Positions 63,980-64,000 of a stretch of 64,000 nucleotides of DNA are shown here, one piece after another. Under the pieces are notes generated by a model. The model was given only the letters and a program-made list of their open reading frames with translations, had not been told where the DNA came from and ran no database searches. Every line of letters starts with the position of its first letter. Positions within the stretch are counted from its first letter, which is position 1. Location of the stretch: positions 148,805 to 212,804 of the forward strand of contig JBBJLW010000002.1 in assembly GCA_037720595.1 (NCBI GenBank), read 5' to 3'. The translations under genes and the position numbers were made by a program. The stretch is from Gaiellasilicea sp037720595. Its GTDB lineage: Bacteria > Actinomycetota > Thermoleophilia > Gaiellales > Gaiellaceae.

Positions 63980-64000
63980 GAAGGCGAGAAGAGAGGGGAG

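Overview
The window is a GC-rich (roughly two-thirds G+C or more by eye), gene-dense stretch of chromosome. Intergenic gaps are small, GTG and TTG starts are frequent, and stop-start overlaps of 1-4 bases are common. A complete 14-gene complex I operon, actinobacterial-type protein families and many arginine/alanine-rich shadow frames suggest an actinobacterium, most likely of the Thermoleophilia (Gaiellales/Solirubrobacterales) type. That placement is inference from family resemblance. No rRNA, tRNA, CRISPR array, prophage or complete insertion sequence was seen.

Layout. 1-1738: 5'-part of an AAA/TPR signalling ATPase running off the left edge. 1.8-10.5 kb: methylmalonate-semialdehyde dehydrogenase, an OsmC-family gene with an in-frame TGA, a quinone oxidoreductase, a CUT1-type ABC importer (binding protein, two permeases, and a divergent ATPase) and a class III aminotransferase. 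10.5-11.2 kb: a VapBC toxin-antitoxin pair. 11.2-15.3 kb: MarR regulator, divergent YceI and FMN reductase, then hydrolase, peroxiredoxin and RarA. 15.3-23.8 kb: a tightly overlapping plus-strand run (tryptophan dioxygenase, methyltransferase, M20 peptidase, PabB, PabC, DUF1385, nicotinate phosphoribosyltransferase, cNMP-TrxR-like fusion). 23.7-33.9 kb: methyltransferases, a nicotinamidase-like hydrolase, a short FtsH, methylmalonyl-CoA epimerase, ECF sigma factor, YchF-like GTPase, OB-HD protein, DUF1015 and inositol phosphatase. 33.9-40 kb: Mrp ATPase, HAD phosphatase, Ldh_2 protein, and a five-gene minus-strand operon (MBL hydrolase, small protein, DUF1028, two cupin-TPR paralogues). 40.0-54.3 kb: nuoA-N on the minus strand. 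54.4-64 kb: ErpA, NarL-type two-component system, YidB-like protein, lipoprotein, FprA-like reductase, zinc-ribbon protein, fumarase and an exported beta-propeller protein.

Most notable signal. The OsmC-family gene at 3386-3859 has TGA exactly where the family's first redox cysteine belongs. Homology continues in the same frame on both sides, the second cysteine is kept, and a strong hairpin with a G-containing loop starts 11 nt after the TGA. This is the layout of a bacterial selenoprotein gene with its SECIS element.

Second theme: small palindromic or inverted-repeat elements have settled at gene borders and inside genes. One lies between nuoB and nuoC, one between nuoF and nuoG, one after the YidB-like gene. 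A 10-bp-stem palindrome forms the start of the DUF1028 gene and recurs inside the DUF1015 gene. Third theme: seven convergent gene pairs end in exactly the same 4-base CTAG overlap. Some genes look damaged or rearranged: a dioxygenase without its own stop, a frameshifted cupin-TPR gene, a SnoaL fragment, and an arginase-like N-terminal fragment inside the nuo operon.
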